This document shows, piece after piece, positions 55,051 to 63,561 of a stretch of DNA of 64,000 bases. A model generated the notes under the pieces. It was not told the DNA's origin. It saw only the letters and a list, made by a program, of their open reading frames with translations, and ran no database searches. The position numbers and the translations under genes are program-made. Positions within the stretch are counted from its first letter, which is position 1; every line of letters begins with the position of its first letter. Location of the stretch: NCBI GenBank assembly GCA_965229355.1, contig OZ245869.1, positions 2,728,001 through 2,792,000 of the forward strand, in the 5' to 3' direction. This DNA comes from GCA-2737725 sp965229355. Lineage in GTDB: Bacteria > Pseudomonadota > Alphaproteobacteria > Rhodospirillales > Rhodospirillaceae.

Positions 55051-57366
55051 ATGGACGATCTGATTCATGAGTTTGTGAGTGAAACCGTCGACAACCTGGC
55101 CATCCTCGATCAGGAATTGGTTCGGTTTGAGCAATCGCCGGAAGATGAAGCCATCTTGGGTAACATCTTCCGCATGTTGCACACCATCAAAGGCACCTGC
55201 GGCTTTCTTGGCCTTCCCAGACTCGAGCGCGTGGCGCATGCCGGGGAGGATATTCTTGGCAAATTTCGCGATGGAGATCTGACGCCTGAGCCGAACTCAG
55301 TAACGGCCATCCTGAAGTGCATGGATCGTATCCGTACGATTGTTGATAACCTTTCCAAAGATGGGGTTGAGGGTAAGCCTGATGACGAAGCGCTGATTAA
55401 GGAGCTGAAGGCTATTGCTGCAGGCGGCGATCAAGTGGCAGCGCCTGCGTCCGCGCAAGAAGAGAAGATCGAAGTTGCTGCGCCTGTTGGCGGCGGCGAC
55501 TTCCCTGTTGCTGCCGAGTTGCTGGAAGAATTCGACCAGATTGTCGCTCAGCAAGCGACAAAGCCCGAGGTGCTTCCCGAAACGATGCCCGCGCCCGCGT
55601 CATTGCGCGTTGTGGAAAGCAAGCTGCCTGAGAAGCAAGCTAGTGAGAAGCAGGTCGTCGAGAAGGTCAGCGCAGACGCACCGCGTGATAACAAGGCTCC
55701 GCCGCAAACAATCCGCGTGAACGTTGAAGTGCTCGAAAATCTCATGACGCTGGTCAGTGAGATGGTACTCACGCGCAATCAGTTGTTGCAACTTGTGCGG
55801 ACCCCGGAGAACAGTACCTTCAAGGGGCCGATTGAGCGGTTAAGTCGCACTACAAGCGAGTTGCAAGAAGGGGTAATGAAAACCCGCATGCAGCCGATCG
55901 GCAATGCGTGGGGCAAGCTGCCCCGGATTGTACGCGACCTTGCCAACGAACTTGGCAAGAAGATCAATCTCAATCTGTCCGGCGAAGACACTGAACTGGA
56001 TCGTCAGGTTCTGGAGCTGATCCAGGATCCGCTAACACACATGGTGCGTAACTCCGCTGATCATGGTTTGGAAACGCCTGAAGAACGGAGCGCCGCCGGT
56101 AAGCCGGATACAGGCACCATTCACCTGAGTGCACTGCACGAGGGTGGGCACATCATCATTAAAATCTCTGATGATGGGCGTGGTATCAACACAGCCCGCA
56201 TTCGTCAGAAAGTGTTGGAGCGCGGTCTTGCCACCGAGACCGAACTGGCCAGCATGGATGATAACCAGGTCAACAAATTTATCATGCGTGCGGGCTTTTC
56301 AACCGCCGAAAAGCTGACCAAGGTTTCCGGGCGCGGGGTCGGGATGGATGTCGTCCGCAGCAATATTGAAAAGATCGGTGGAACAATCGAGTTTAACTCG
56401 GTCTTTGGCCAGGGCTCGACGTTTGTTATCAAGATCCCGCTTACTCTGGCGATTATATCGTCGTTGATTGTTGTCTGCGGTGGCGACCGGTATGCGTTGC
56501 CCCAAATCGCCGTGAAGGAGATCGTTCGGATCTCTCGGCGCTCTGGCAATAGCATCGAAACTATCAGTAATACTCCAATTTTACGCTTACGTGATAGGTT
56601 GCTCCCGCTCGTGAATTTGTCAGAGCTGCTTCAAATCGAAGGCAGCAACGCCTCTTGGGCGAAGGGTCGTAAAGACTACGAAGGTTACGTAGTCGTCTGC
56701 CGCAATGGTAGCATGGACCTAGGCGTCATTGTTGACCGTATTGCCGATGCGGAAGAAATCGTGGTCAAACCACTCTCCGGCATTTTAACGGCACCCAAGT
56801 ACTTCTCGGGGAACACTATTCTCGGCGACGGTAACGTCATCCTCATTCTTGACGTCAACGGTTTGGCCTCGAACCTCAGTGAAGAAGCTTATCAGTCACA
56901 AAGTACTGAAACCGAAATCGCCGAGCAGAATGCAGATACACAAAACATTCTGTTATTCCGCGCTGGCACGGCGGCCCTTAAGGCGGTGCCGCTATCGGAA
57001 GTGATCCGCATCGAACATTTCGCGTCATCATCTATCGAAGTGACGCAAGGCGAGAAAGTTGTGCAGTACCGCGGTGAACTCATGCCGCTGTTGTCGATGC
57101 CCGATTCAGAGTTTAGCGGTGTGAGCAAGCGGCAGCTTGCTCTTGTTTTCGGCAATGAGTCGAAGCATGTGGGGCTCGCGATTTCAGATATCATTGATAT
57201 CGTGAATGACGACCTCAAGCTTATGAAGCCTGCAAAGCAGGATGGTCTTTTGGGCAGCGGCATTACCGCCGGACGTGCCGTAGACATTATCGACTCTACT
57301 TTTTACATCGCACAAGCTTTGCCTTCGATTGAAACGCAGCCACTTAAGATCGGAGCAGTCGCATGA
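55051..57366 (+). CDS. cheA: Chemotaxis histidine kinase CheA with tandem CheW-like domains
   Basis: 771 residues. P1 domain with phosphorylated His44 (LHTIKGTCGFLG); a Pro/Glu/Lys linker (~135-225) in place of an evident P2; dimerisation P3 (ENLMTLVSEMVLTRNQLLQ); P4 ATPase with N box MVRNSADHG, ISDDGRGIN and GRGVGMDVV; P5 CheW-like domain (~460-600). A second CheW-like domain follows to the C terminus (~620-771; NILLFRAGTAALKAVPLSEVIRIE). The ATG at 55051 has GAGGG upstream; the frame from 54964 is not used. First gene of the che operon. Confidence 0.96.
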   Translation: MDDLIHEFVSETVDNLAILDQELVRFEQSPEDEAILGNIFRMLHTIKGTCGFLGLPRLERVAHAGEDILGKFRDGDLTPEPNSVTAILKCMDRIRTIVDNLSKDGVEGKPDDEALIKELKAIAAGGDQVAAPASAQEEKIEVAAPVGGGDFPVAAELLEEFDQIVAQQATKPEVLPETMPAPASLRVVESKLPEKQASEKQVVEKVSADAPRDNKAPPQTIRVNVEVLENLMTLVSEMVLTRNQLLQLVRTPENSTFKGPIERLSRTTSELQEGVMKTRMQPIGNAWGKLPRIVRDLANELGKKINLNLSGEDTELDRQVLELIQDPLTHMVRNSADHGLETPEERSAAGKPDTGTIHLSALHEGGHIIIKISDDGRGINTARIRQKVLERGLATETELASMDDNQVNKFIMRAGFSTAEKLTKVSGRGVGMDVVRSNIEKIGGTIEFNSVFGQGSTFVIKIPLTLAIISSLIVVCGGDRYALPQIAVKEIVRISRRSGNSIETISNTPILRLRDRLLPLVNLSELLQIEGSNASWAKGRKDYEGYVVVCRNGSMDLGVIVDRIADAEEIVVKPLSGILTAPKYFSGNTILGDGNVILILDVNGLASNLSEEAYQSQSTETEIAEQNADTQNILLFRAGTAALKAVPLSEVIRIEHFASSSIEVTQGEKVVQYRGELMPLLSMPDSEFSGVSKRQLALVFGNESKHVGLAISDIIDIVNDDLKLMKPAKQDGLLGSGITAGRAVDIIDSTFYIAQALPSIETQPLKIGAVA

Positions 57367-57836
57367 ACACGATGTTGCAGCTCGTGAAAACCGCGGAACA
57401 TTCTCATTCTTCGGTCGAGGAACAGTTCGTAACCTTTACTGTCGGTGGCCAGAAATTTGGCATTTCTGCATTGCGCGTTAAAGACGTGTTGCGACGTCAG
57501 GGCTTAACAAGAATTCCTCTGACGCGCCCGGAAATTATGGGTGCGATGAATCTTCGCGGACATATCATTCCTGTCATCGGTATGAATGTACGATTGGGCA
57601 CGAAGCCACTAGCGCCAGAGCACATCCCAATCTGCATTGTTGTTGAACGCGACGGTGAGTCGATCTGCCTTATGGTCGATGCTGTTGGCGATGTGTTGAC
57701 CATTGACCTCGCGGAGCTAGAGGGGAACCCGCCCTCACTGTCTCCGGGATGGGTCGTGATGTCGCGGGGAATCTATCGCGCCAAGAATGAGCTGATCCTC
57801 ATTCTCGATATTGATCGCATTCTCGACTTGAGCTGA
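57363..57836 (+). CDS. cheW: Chemotaxis adaptor CheW
   Basis: 157 residues of two five-stranded SH3-like subdomains; links receptors to CheA. Landmarks: FVTFTVGGQKFGISALRVKDVLRRQGLTRIPLTRPEIMGAMNLRGHIIPVIGM and the conserved VDAVGDVLTID. It overlaps cheA by four bases (ATGA), so translation is coupled. Confidence 0.95.
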   Translation: MNTMLQLVKTAEHSHSSVEEQFVTFTVGGQKFGISALRVKDVLRRQGLTRIPLTRPEIMGAMNLRGHIIPVIGMNVRLGTKPLAPEHIPICIVVERDGESICLMVDAVGDVLTIDLAELEGNPPSLSPGWVVMSRGIYRAKNELILILDIDRILDLS

Positions 57837-57893
57837 GCATGCCGCACCAAGCGCAACGTGCAATTTTCACTCTGTAAGAATGGAAGCTCTGTC

Positions 57894-58256
57894 ATGCATG
57901 GCTTAGTTGTCGATGATTCAAAAATCATTCGCAAGATCACGGTTAGGATGTTGGCAAATCTTGGAATCTCGGCAACTGAAGCCGAGAACGGCGCTGAGGC
58001 CTATGACCATTTCATGAGTCAGCACTCCGATTTTATTCTGTTGGATTGGAATATGCCGATTGAAGACGGATTGTCGTTCCTAAAGCGGTTGCGTGCCACG
58101 GATTTGCCAGTTCAGCCGAAAGTCATTTTCGTTACCTCCGAGACGGAATTCGAGAAGATCGGCCAGGCGCTCAGTGCTGGTGCCGATGAATACGTCATGA
58201 AGCCGTTTGATGAAGACGTGCTTGCATCGAAGTTGAAACTTGTTGGTGTGATCTAA
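57894..58256 (+). CDS. cheY: Chemotaxis response regulator CheY (copy 1)
   Basis: 120 residues, a single receiver domain: Asp7/Asp8, phosphoacceptor Asp51 (LLDWNMPIEDG), Thr81 and Lys103 (MKPFD). The ATG at 57894 has GGAAG upstream; the frame from 57858 is an unsupported extension. CheY-P would bind the flagellar switch, or act as a phosphate sink. It differs from the second copy at 61391. Confidence 0.95.
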   Translation: MHGLVVDDSKIIRKITVRMLANLGISATEAENGAEAYDHFMSQHSDFILLDWNMPIEDGLSFLKRLRATDLPVQPKVIFVTSETEFEKIGQALSAGADEYVMKPFDEDVLASKLKLVGVI

Positions 58257-58270
58257 AAAACGGTTGTTCA

Positions 58271-59380
58271 ATGGTTTTTCAAGTCACCCCAGTCAAGCCC
58301 GAAGCTGAGAATGTCGAGCCTCTACGCGTTATGGTCGTGGACGACTCAGCATTCCTGCGTGGCGTAATTACGCGGTACATCGATGCTGAAGCCAGCATCG
58401 CCAAGGTTGTGGCTGCGGTAGCGAATGGCCAGCTCGCAGTTGAGCGCGCCCAGAAAAAGGATATCGACGTCGTCATTCTCGATATTGAAATGCCGATTAT
58501 GGACGGGTTGACGGCTTTGCCGCGTTTGTTGGCGATCGACAGTCGGATGGTCGTCATTATGGCGTCCTCGCTGACGACCCGAAACGCTGACATCAGTTTG
58601 AAGGCGATTGCCGCGGGCGCGAAAGACTATGTGCCAAAACCCAGTGCGATTACGCCTGGTAGTGGTGCTGAGGACTTTCGGCGTGAGTTAGTCGAGAAAG
58701 TTCGTGTGCTTGGACGTCAGTTCAGGCGCGGCCAAGCAGTTGGACGCGTCGCAGGGCGAGGTGGGCCGGCCCCTGCATTGTCTTTCCGCCCGATGCGCTC
58801 ATTTGTTCCTCAGGCCCTCGCGATTGGTTCGTCGACAGGTGGCCCCCAGGCCTTGCAGCTTCTGCTGAAGTCGATCGGCGCGCCTTTCAAGCTGCCGATT
58901 TTCATAACGCAACACATGCCTGCAACATTCACGACGATTTTGGCTGAATCGATTCAACGCGAAACTGGACATCAATGTGCCGAAGCTAAGACCGGCGAGA
59001 TGGTGTCGCCAGGGAGGGTTTATGTTGCTCCTGGCGATTATCATATGACGGTTGTGCGGGATGGCTTGCTCACGCGCATTGTCCTGAACCAAGAGCCTAA
59101 AGAGAATTATTGCCGACCGGCCGTCGATCAGATGCTGCGGTCGTTAGCCATCACATACGGCGGCCACCTTAGCGTCGGCATACTCACAGGAATGGGACAG
59201 GACGGCCTACTGGGGGCCGAAGCCGTGGTGAAAGCGGGCGGTAATATTTTTGCGCAGGACGAAGCCAGCAGTGTTGTGTGGGGCATGCCGGGGGCGGTTG
59301 CCAAAGCCGGGCTTTGTTGTGCGGTAGAGCCTATTCCTCAAATAGCTAAAGCCATGGCCGCTTCAGTGGTGCGAATCTAA
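58271..59380 (+). CDS. cheB: Protein-glutamate methylesterase CheB
   Basis: 369 residues. Receiver domain with phosphoacceptor Asp71 (ILDIEMPIMDG), a basic linker (~145-170), and a methylesterase domain with the triad Ser188 (IGSSTGG), His215 (ITQHMP) and Asp310 (TGMGQDG). It removes methyl groups from receptors during adaptation. Its TAA overlaps the cheR ATG by one base. Confidence 0.97.
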   Translation: MVFQVTPVKPEAENVEPLRVMVVDDSAFLRGVITRYIDAEASIAKVVAAVANGQLAVERAQKKDIDVVILDIEMPIMDGLTALPRLLAIDSRMVVIMASSLTTRNADISLKAIAAGAKDYVPKPSAITPGSGAEDFRRELVEKVRVLGRQFRRGQAVGRVAGRGGPAPALSFRPMRSFVPQALAIGSSTGGPQALQLLLKSIGAPFKLPIFITQHMPATFTTILAESIQRETGHQCAEAKTGEMVSPGRVYVAPGDYHMTVVRDGLLTRIVLNQEPKENYCRPAVDQMLRSLAITYGGHLSVGILTGMGQDGLLGAEAVVKAGGNIFAQDEASSVVWGMPGAVAKAGLCCAVEPIPQIAKAMAASVVRI

Positions 59381-60252
59381 TGGACACCGTACTTTTCAAC
59401 GCACTCGCGAATTTCCTGAAGGTGTCTTCAGGCCTTATTTTGTCACTAGACAAAACATACCTGATTCAAAGCCGGCTTCAGTCAGTAGCGGACTTCCATG
59501 GATGCGCTTCGATAGATGATCTGGTCCGTAAACTGATGTCCGCGTCGTCCTTGCAGTTGAAGCAAGACATTATCGAGGCGATGACGACGAATGAGACATC
59601 GTTCTTCCGCGACGTGCGCCCGTTTGACACACTGCGTCAAGTTGTATTGCCGCAACTGATCAAGCTTCGCGCCACTAACAAAACCATCCGCATTCTATGC
59701 GTTGCAGCATCAACGGGCCAGGAGCCCTATTCGATTGCGATGATTCTCGCCGAGATGGCTGCGCAGCTTCAAGGATGGCGTACAGATATTCTCGGCATTG
59801 ATATCGACCGGCAGGTTTTGAAGCGCGCTGAAGAGGCCGTGTATACGCAGTTTGAAACGCAACGTGGCCTGCCGATTCAAATGCTAATGAAGTACTTTGA
59901 TCGTAATGCAGACGGGCGTTATGCGGTTAAACCGGTAATTCGAAAGTATGCTCGTTTTCAGCGGGTTAATATTCTCGAACCCATGACCGCGCTCGGGCAG
60001 TTTGACGTCATCTTCTGCCGTAACGTTCTGATCTATTTTGATAAGCCCACAAAGCAAGACGTCCTGCGTCGATTATCGCAACAAATTGCCAGTGATGGGT
60101 ATCTGTTCTTGGGCGGCGCTGAGACCGTGATTGATATCACTGACCGTTTTGCGGCTTCGCCGGAGCATAGAGGGTTGTATTTACCTCGCCTCCAGACGCG
60201 GGGCGTGCCTGAGAAAAACGTTATGCCCGTGCTGAGGGCCGCAAGCCTATGA
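59380..60252 (+). CDS. cheR: Chemoreceptor methyltransferase CheR
   Basis: 290 residues. N-terminal helical domain, then the SAM-binding domain with ILCVAASTGQEPYSIAM and FDVIFCRNVLIYFDKPTKQDVLRRLSQQI. It methylates receptor glutamates with SAM. It overlaps the next unknown gene by four bases, so that gene is a regular member of the operon. Confidence 0.96.
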   Translation: MDTVLFNALANFLKVSSGLILSLDKTYLIQSRLQSVADFHGCASIDDLVRKLMSASSLQLKQDIIEAMTTNETSFFRDVRPFDTLRQVVLPQLIKLRATNKTIRILCVAASTGQEPYSIAMILAEMAAQLQGWRTDILGIDIDRQVLKRAEEAVYTQFETQRGLPIQMLMKYFDRNADGRYAVKPVIRKYARFQRVNILEPMTALGQFDVIFCRNVLIYFDKPTKQDVLRRLSQQIASDGYLFLGGAETVIDITDRFAASPEHRGLYLPRLQTRGVPEKNVMPVLRAASL

Positions 60253-61370
60253 CGACGGCAGCACCAGTGCACGATGGCGCGGCGGACATCGCAACTAATG
60301 CGACGGCGGCACTAGACATATCGCGCGAATTGAAAATCACTACTTTTGATTTTGAGCATCGTGTGTTCAAGACGCCAGGCGCAAGTTTTTTGCTGAAAGG
60401 ACAGCAGCATACCCCCACATTCCGGATCGACATGGGCGACATGGATGCGTTGATCGAGATTGTGATTTTAAAGAAAGAATTCTCGATCGAGGCCGACAGC
60501 CACGATGGTAAGTTGATTGATCTTGCTGTTTCGGGGCTGCGCTATGTCCCCGACATTAAACCCGGCGATACTATCCCGTCTGAGATTTTGAATGGGACTG
60601 CCTCCTGGCGCATCAGCAATAAGCACCAGCAAATCGCCCAGCAACGACTGCAAGTACAATTGGTGTCGTGGGTGACCGGCAAGGAATTGCTGATTACAGA
60701 TCCCAAAGAAATCGAGATGTTCCTGGCGCAGCTAGAAAGCCGCGAAAAGCTTAAAGCGGGATTTAAGGAAGCTGCGGTTGCGTTGGGTCGCTCTGCCGAA
60801 GATACCGATTATGTCGTTCGTCAGCTCGAATTACTGGCGCGTGAGTTGTGCTACATTGAGGCGCTTCGTGATCGTTACAATCAAATTCCAATCTTGCTTG
60901 AAAAGATTGCTGTCCTGCTGCGGGGCTGTCGCGCGGACCGCAATGGGCGTCTTGAGTTAGAGCGCATCCGCGCGTTGCTCCAGACTGGGATTCGGCAGTA
61001 CAGCGCGGTATTTGCCGAGGCGGATGCCCAGACCGGCGAAATTGTGGCAGCGCTAAAGTCGGTGGATCGCCAGGTTAAATATATCCGTGAAATTCGTGAC
61101 AACCTGCACTTCCTGCTGATGCAGTGGGAGCCGCATATCAAACAGCTTGATTATTGGCACTCACGACGCACGGGCGAAACCGACAAGCTGCTGTCCAGCT
61201 TATACAGATTTCTGGCGTCACGATTCACGTCAGGCCGAAGCTTGCTGAAAAAGCGTGATGACGCGAAATCCGTACCTGCGACAGACAAAAAAGAAACGCT
61301 GGGAAGCCCCAAAAGAAAAATGGATCGAGATGAGGTGCCTGCCGCAATAGCAAGCGCCAGTAACAATTAA
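60249..61370 (+). CDS. Unknown che-operon protein, 373 residues (candidate signalling component)
   Basis: It overlaps cheR by four bases (ATGA), so it is co-translated with the chemotaxis core. The N-terminal ~140 residues are beta-rich (IEIVILKKEFSIEAD..GKLIDLAVSGLRYVPDIKPGDTIP); the segment LIDLAVSGL resembles the DxSxxG core of PilZ domains, but the N-terminal RxxxR arginines are not evident, so a degenerate PilZ is only a possibility. The remaining ~170-330 is a helical coiled-coil-like region, and a basic Lys/Arg tail ends the protein. No family is recognised. Confidence 0.8.
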   Translation: MTTAAPVHDGAADIATNATAALDISRELKITTFDFEHRVFKTPGASFLLKGQQHTPTFRIDMGDMDALIEIVILKKEFSIEADSHDGKLIDLAVSGLRYVPDIKPGDTIPSEILNGTASWRISNKHQQIAQQRLQVQLVSWVTGKELLITDPKEIEMFLAQLESREKLKAGFKEAAVALGRSAEDTDYVVRQLELLARELCYIEALRDRYNQIPILLEKIAVLLRGCRADRNGRLELERIRALLQTGIRQYSAVFAEADAQTGEIVAALKSVDRQVKYIREIRDNLHFLLMQWEPHIKQLDYWHSRRTGETDKLLSSLYRFLASRFTSGRSLLKKRDDAKSVPATDKKETLGSPKRKMDRDEVPAAIASASNN

Positions 61371-61390
61371 TAGCTTAAGTGAGGTTGGAT

Positions 61391-61777
61391 ATGTCTGTTG
61401 ATCTAAATATGAACGTCCTGATCGTTGATGACTACGCAACAATGCTGCGCATCGTCAAGAATCTATTGAAGCAGATTGGCTTCGATAACGTCGATGAGGC
61501 GCAGGATGGCGGTGAAGCCTTTCAGATGATGAAGCGCAAGAAGTACGGCCTTGTCATTTCTGACTGGAATATGCAGCCGGTGACGGGAATCGAACTGCTG
61601 CGCAATGTCCGCGCCGATGCCGAGTTGCGTGGAACGCCCTTCATCATGGTGACTGCTGAAAGTAAGACGGACAACGTCGTCGAAGCAAAAAAGGCTGGTG
61701 TATCCAACTACATCGTTAAACCCTTTAGCAGCGAAGTGCTGAAGACAAAGATCGCAAGCGTATTGGGGCAGTTCTAG
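61391..61777 (+). CDS. cheY: Chemotaxis response regulator CheY (copy 2)
   Basis: 128 residues, a single receiver: Asp13/Asp14, phosphoacceptor Asp58 (VISDWNMQPVTG), Thr88 (MVTAES) and Lys110 (VKPFSS). This sequence is closer to E. coli CheY than copy 1 is (DWNMP-like, TGIELL, MVTAE), so it is the better candidate for the flagellar-switch CheY. The ATG at 61391 follows GAGG. cheZ begins ten bases after its stop. Confidence 0.95.
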   Translation: MSVDLNMNVLIVDDYATMLRIVKNLLKQIGFDNVDEAQDGGEAFQMMKRKKYGLVISDWNMQPVTGIELLRNVRADAELRGTPFIMVTAESKTDNVVEAKKAGVSNYIVKPFSSEVLKTKIASVLGQF

Positions 61778-61787
61778 GCTTACGGCA

Positions 61788-62471
61788 ATGGAAAAGGTTA
61801 AGCCCAGTGAGGATATCGCGCGTCTTCTAAAGGATGTGAGCGACCGAACGCCACCAGACATAAAAAAGATGGGTGAAGCTGTGAATGCATTTAAAGCGGC
61901 TTGGCCCACCACCAGCGGCTTATACGTTCAATTGCAGCAACTTTCGGATTTTATCGACAAATCAAAAAGTGAGCTGGCCGCCTTTCGCCCCGACGATGTA
62001 AAGCAGCACTTCATTCCGAAGGCCACGGATGAGCTTGATGCCATCGTCGAGGCGACAGCTGAAGCAACGCACCGTATTATGGACGCGGCCGATGTCATCA
62101 TGTCTGTCTCCGAGAAGCTTCCTGCTGCCGACGCCGACAAAGTCATGGCCGCGGTGACGTCGATCTACGAGGCCAGCACCTTTCAGGACATCACGGGCCA
62201 GCGCGTGACCAAGGTTATCGGTACGCTCAAAGTGATCGAAGAGCGGATCGACAAAATGATGGCGGGCCTGGCCGATTTAGGAGCTGCTACCGCCACAGGG
62301 TCTAGGCTTGGTGGTGCTGAGTCTTTACAGCCATCGCAGCCGCAATCCGTATCCTCGCAAGATGATATTGATGCGCTTTTTACTTCGGGCAGTACGCTCG
62401 AGGGGCCGGCATTGCCCAGCCAGGCAAAATCGCAAGCCGAAATCGACGATCTTTTCAATAAAAGCGAATGA
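61788..62471 (+). CDS. cheZ: CheY-P phosphatase CheZ with two C-terminal FliM-like motifs
   Basis: 227 residues of long helices. The active site matches CheZ: QDITGQ, with Asp134 and the inserting Gln138. The C-terminal tail (~180-227) has two copies of SQ-x2-ID-x-LF: SQDDIDALF (190-198) and SQAEIDDLFN (215-224). These resemble SQAEIDALL at the N terminus of FliM, which binds CheY-P; E. coli CheZ has one different C-terminal peptide. It directly follows cheY copy 2. Confidence 0.9.
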   Translation: MEKVKPSEDIARLLKDVSDRTPPDIKKMGEAVNAFKAAWPTTSGLYVQLQQLSDFIDKSKSELAAFRPDDVKQHFIPKATDELDAIVEATAEATHRIMDAADVIMSVSEKLPAADADKVMAAVTSIYEASTFQDITGQRVTKVIGTLKVIEERIDKMMAGLADLGAATATGSRLGGAESLQPSQPQSVSSQDDIDALFTSGSTLEGPALPSQAKSQAEIDDLFNKSE

Positions 62472-62480
62472 GAGAAAAAG

Positions 62481-63536
62481 ATGGTCATTCCTTCAACGAC
62501 GCGTCACTCGGGTAATCCGGTCAATCCCAATGCAGATGATAGAGATACGCTGCATACATTGGCATTGAAATACATGCCGTTATTGAAGGACACGTTGAAG
62601 CACGCGCGGATGATAAAAAATTCGAAGCTCGAGAGCGTTGTTGAGATGTTTCGTGATCGCGATATCGGCAGCGGTCAGATTGAGATCGAGAAGCTGACGC
62701 AGCAGTTCGACACCGATGCGTTGCCGGCTGCAGACTTTAAGCTGCTACGGCGTTTGGCGCTCATGCCCAGTTATGATGTCTATAGCCTGCGTGTGGCATT
62801 GCGTAATGAAGGGATCAACGTCAACGACCAAGAGGCTCTGCGGTTGTCGCCAGATAAGGTTGCCGAGCTATCGATCTACATGAAGCAATTCACACGGCCT
62901 TTGTTGAAAGAAATTTATGGTGACGAAGGTGGCAACATTGAGTCGCTGGAAGATGTCATCAGCCTGTTTCGTGACCCCGACGTAGAACGCGCCCGCCATC
63001 GGTTGACTGTCATGGCGGCTAAGCTTGGGATTGATATCTTTACCATCCCACGATTTCTGGAGGACTATGCCGATATCTTCATGTCGCTGTCTTACTACAA
63101 GCAGTGCTTGGATTACGTGACGCCGAATGTATATGAGTTTTTTGATGCGCTGAAAGAACTGCGTAAAAGCTATCAAATGCGCAATAACATGCAGCTGATG
63201 AGCGCATGCAAAGACATCGAGTCAACGTTTACCGAGCTTTTGACAACTGTAACCGGGCGCATTGAGAGCTTCGACCGGCATACTAAAGACATGTGGAACA
63301 ACCTGTCAGCGGATCGTTTCAGAAAAATTGAAGCTACGATCAAGACATTTCACACCATGATGGGCGGGATTCTGTGCGCGCTGACGCTCAAAATCGACGC
63401 CTGGGTGACGATGTTTCCGAATAGTCGGGTTGGTGCGCCAGGGCGCCGCGCTGATTTTATAATGAATGACATGCAGAACGGGATGCGCAGAATTCGCGAA
63501 ATCCAAACTTCATGTGCAAATACTGCTGCTGCTTGA
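62481..63536 (+). CDS. Unknown che-operon protein, 351 residues
   Basis: It starts nine bases after the cheZ stop. Predicted mostly helical, with no signal peptide. Two short stretches look alike (VVEMFRDRDIGSGQ at ~55 and VISLFRDPDVERAR at ~155), which suggests an internal duplication. A C-terminal helical stretch (FHTMMGGILCALTLKIDAWVTMFP) is hydrophobic, and two arginine-rich patches near the end (GAPGRRADF, NGMRRIREIQ) follow. Similar proteins of unknown function exist next to che genes in other Alphaproteobacteria, to my recollection. No enzyme motif is seen. Confidence 0.8.
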   Translation: MVIPSTTRHSGNPVNPNADDRDTLHTLALKYMPLLKDTLKHARMIKNSKLESVVEMFRDRDIGSGQIEIEKLTQQFDTDALPAADFKLLRRLALMPSYDVYSLRVALRNEGINVNDQEALRLSPDKVAELSIYMKQFTRPLLKEIYGDEGGNIESLEDVISLFRDPDVERARHRLTVMAAKLGIDIFTIPRFLEDYADIFMSLSYYKQCLDYVTPNVYEFFDALKELRKSYQMRNNMQLMSACKDIESTFTELLTTVTGRIESFDRHTKDMWNNLSADRFRKIEATIKTFHTMMGGILCALTLKIDAWVTMFPNSRVGAPGRRADFIMNDMQNGMRRIREIQTSCANTAAA

Positions 63537-63561
63537 ACACTAAATTATACGAGATCATTTC

